Below, in pieces: positions 6,163-7,111 of a stretch of 7,111 nt of DNA. A model generated the notes under the pieces. The model saw nothing but the letters and a program-made list of their open reading frames with translations, did not search any database and had not been told where the DNA came from. Both the position numbers and the translations under genes were made by a program. The stretch covers positions 1 to 7,111 of the forward strand of contig JADMKR010000019.1 of assembly GCA_015478765.1 (NCBI GenBank). The letters run 5' to 3'. This stretch comes from Flavobacterium sp. (lineage in GTDB: Bacteria; Bacteroidota; Bacteroidia; Flavobacteriales; Flavobacteriaceae). How positions within the stretch are numbered: position 1 is the first letter of the stretch; every line of letters starts with the position of its first letter.

Positions 6163-6702
6163 TTATTTATCTGTTAATAGTTTTTTTAATTCGTCCCAAC
6201 GCGGGTCGGTATCTTCTTCTTCTTTTACTTCCGTGACATCGGTCACTAATATTTCGTTCAGTTTGTCGAGGGTTTCGCTTTTTAGGCTTCCGTCAGCAAC
6301 GCCCGGATGAACCCTTTTCAACGGGACCGATAACGCTATCATTTCATATATAATCTGAGCAACGTTAATCTGGTGCTCGCCATGAGGCAAAATCAGCAAC
6401 TCATCGTTGTCGTCGTTATAAGCATCGCCAAATTGGACTACCACATGCGTACTGCCTTTAACCGGTAGGTCAAACATTTCGCCGGTGAGATCGCAAGGCA
6501 CATGAACGGTTCCCTTATGTTTAAAGGTCAATTCAAGCATACTGCTCTTTTTTTCCAATACTACGTGCACAACAATTTTTGAATCTTCAAACTCGTCGTA
6601 CTCATAATGATCAAAGAACTCCTTACTAATCTGGTATTCAAACTGGTGTTTTCCTAATTTTAATCCGATGAAAGGGATTAAAAACTCATTTAACTGTTTC
6701 AT
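6163..6702 (-). CDS. DUF177 (YceD-like) protein, likely 23S rRNA/large-subunit factor
   Basis: A 179-residue acidic protein of the DUF177/YceD family. Visible marks are CDLTGEMFDLPV (70-81), the helix NVAQIIYEMIALSVPLKRVH (113-132) and the family's C-terminal DPRWDELKKL (166-175). Published work on E. coli YceD and its plant plastid relatives links the family to 23S rRNA accumulation, which fits its place before rpmF. The start is chosen at ATG 6702 because the typical MKQLNEFLIPFIGLKLGKH opening begins there. The frame extends to a TTG at 6738, but that TTG lies inside the -7 promoter box and would not be transcribed. A second ATG at 6714 would add four residues and cannot be excluded. The CxxC pair of many relatives is reduced to Cys70 with Thr73. 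Confidence 0.88.
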   Translation of the reverse strand: MKQLNEFLIPFIGLKLGKHQFEYQISKEFFDHYEYDEFEDSKIVVHVVLEKKSSMLELTFKHKGTVHVPCDLTGEMFDLPVKGSTHVVVQFGDAYNDDNDELLILPHGEHQINVAQIIYEMIALSVPLKRVHPGVADGSLKSETLDKLNEILVTDVTEVKEEEDTDPRWDELKKLLTDK

Positions 6703-6718
6703 TCTAACAACCATTTGC

Positions 6719-6731
6719 CCCGAGATTCGGG
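6719..6731 (-). other. Small GC-rich hairpin at the predicted 5' end of the DUF177-rpmF mRNA
   Basis: CCCGA and TCGGG pair round a three-base loop (6719-6723 with 6727-6731) in an otherwise A/T-rich leader. No T tract follows, so it is not a terminator for pdxA. Its position just downstream of the -7 box places it at or within a few bases of the mRNA 5' end. Confidence 0.4.
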
Positions 6732-6735
6732 AGTG

Positions 6736-6764
6736 CAAAGATAAAAAATAATTACAATTCCAAA
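6736..6764 (-). promoter_or_regulatory. Bacteroidota-type promoter for DUF177-rpmF
   Basis: On the minus strand TATCTTTG (complement of 6736-6743) is a perfect match to the -7 consensus TAnnTTTG. TTTG (complement of 6761-6764) supplies the -33 element, and 17 bases separate the two, within the 17-23 range described for Flavobacterium. The promoter lies directly after the pdxA stop codon (6772-6774). The transcript should begin at about 6729-6734, leaving a leader of roughly 30 bases before the ATG at 6702. Confidence 0.8.
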
Positions 6765-6771
6765 AGAGTTA

Positions 6772-7110
6772 TTATCCTTTTTTTGACTCGAGGTGTTTTT
6801 CTTTAATTTTTAACGGATTCCGGCTAATTTCCTGATGCTGAATTCGCGAATGAAAAATATCAATTGCCATGTACACCGCTTCTTTAAACGAGTTATGATC
6901 GGCGATGCCTTTACCTGCGATATCGAAGGCGGTACCGTGATCAGGCGAAGTGCGAACCTTTTCCAGGCCTGCAGTAAAATTAACACCTTTTCCGAACGCC
7001 AGGGTTTTAAAGGGAATGAGCCCCTGATCGTGGTAGGTGGCTATTACAGCGTCAAACTTTTCATATTGGCCGCTGCCGAAAAATCCGTCGGCTGGATAGG
7101 GACCAAATAC
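6772..7110 (-). CDS. pdxA: 4-hydroxythreonine-4-phosphate dehydrogenase, C-terminal part (5' end outside window)
   Basis: The frame is open to the right edge; 112 C-terminal residues are visible. PdxA oxidises 4-phosphohydroxy-L-threonine in the DXP-dependent synthesis of pyridoxal phosphate (vitamin B6). The fragment contains GPYPADGFFG, then ATYHDQGLIPFK, in which His27 of the fragment corresponds to the metal ligand His266 of E. coli PdxA. Lys35, Asn44 and Arg53 fall at exactly the spacing of E. coli Lys274, Asn283 and Arg292. GVNFTAGLEKVRTSPDHGT and FDIAGKG complete the family pattern. The end is basic (KIKEKHLESKKG). It lies upstream of DUF177-rpmF in the same direction with no terminator between, so some read-through is likely, although the next genes have their own promoter. 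Confidence 0.96.
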   Translation of the reverse strand, partial: VFGPYPADGFFGSGQYEKFDAVIATYHDQGLIPFKTLAFGKGVNFTAGLEKVRTSPDHGTAFDIAGKGIADHNSFKEAVYMAIDIFHSRIQHQEISRNPLKIKEKHLESKKG

Positions 7111-7111
7111 C

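Noticed and set aside
6703..6738. N-terminal extension of the DUF177 frame to a TTG start
   Set aside because: The TTG is part of the -7 promoter element and the extension does not look like the family N-terminus.
1..7111. Search for mobile elements, phage genes, CRISPR arrays, tRNA genes or defence systems
   Set aside because: Almost all of the window is covered by conserved genes in a coherent order, with no transposase, integrase, regular repeat array or tRNA-like clover structure that I can recognise.

Overview
The window looks like chromosomal DNA of a Bacteroidota bacterium, most likely a Flavobacterium-type member of the Flavobacteriaceae. Three things support this: a type IX secretion C-terminal sorting domain at the left edge, a perfect Bacteroidota promoter (TTG, 17 bp, TATCTTTG) ahead of the DUF177-rpmF pair, and the gene order pdxA - DUF177 - rpmF - fabH - accB - accC, which I associate with this group. 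The content is mostly housekeeping. I see no phage, insertion sequence, CRISPR array, tRNA, rRNA or defence genes.

Left part (1-2676, plus strand): the last 80 residues of a secreted type IX cargo protein end at 244 and are followed by a strong TTCG-loop terminator. A complete exported S9 serine peptidase follows (332-2236), with an intact Ser-Asp-His triad spaced as in dipeptidyl-peptidase 5. Eleven bases later comes a small DUF1801 protein (2248-2676), probably co-transcribed with it.

Middle (2677-2864): two convergent transcription units meet here. The gap holds a structured, repeat-like element (about 2700-2822) built round a near-perfect 22-bp hairpin with GC-rich flanks, then a separate terminator that serves the leftward accC transcript. 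This element is the least explained part of the window.

Right part (2865-7111, minus strand, transcribed right to left): the 3' end of pdxA (vitamin B6 synthesis), a promoter, a DUF177/YceD protein and ribosomal protein L32 (rpmF), ending in a strong terminator. After it come fabH (ketoacyl-ACP synthase III), accB (biotin carboxyl carrier protein) and accC (biotin carboxylase). AccB and AccC are two subunits of acetyl-CoA carboxylase, which makes malonyl-CoA. FabH condenses an acyl-CoA primer with malonyl-ACP to start fatty acid synthesis, so these three genes supply and begin one pathway. The rpmF terminator implies that fabH-accB-accC has its own promoter. The fabH leader carries an operator-like dyad with a second inverted copy upstream, and the accB-accC gap holds a 10-bp inverted repeat that could tune accC expression.
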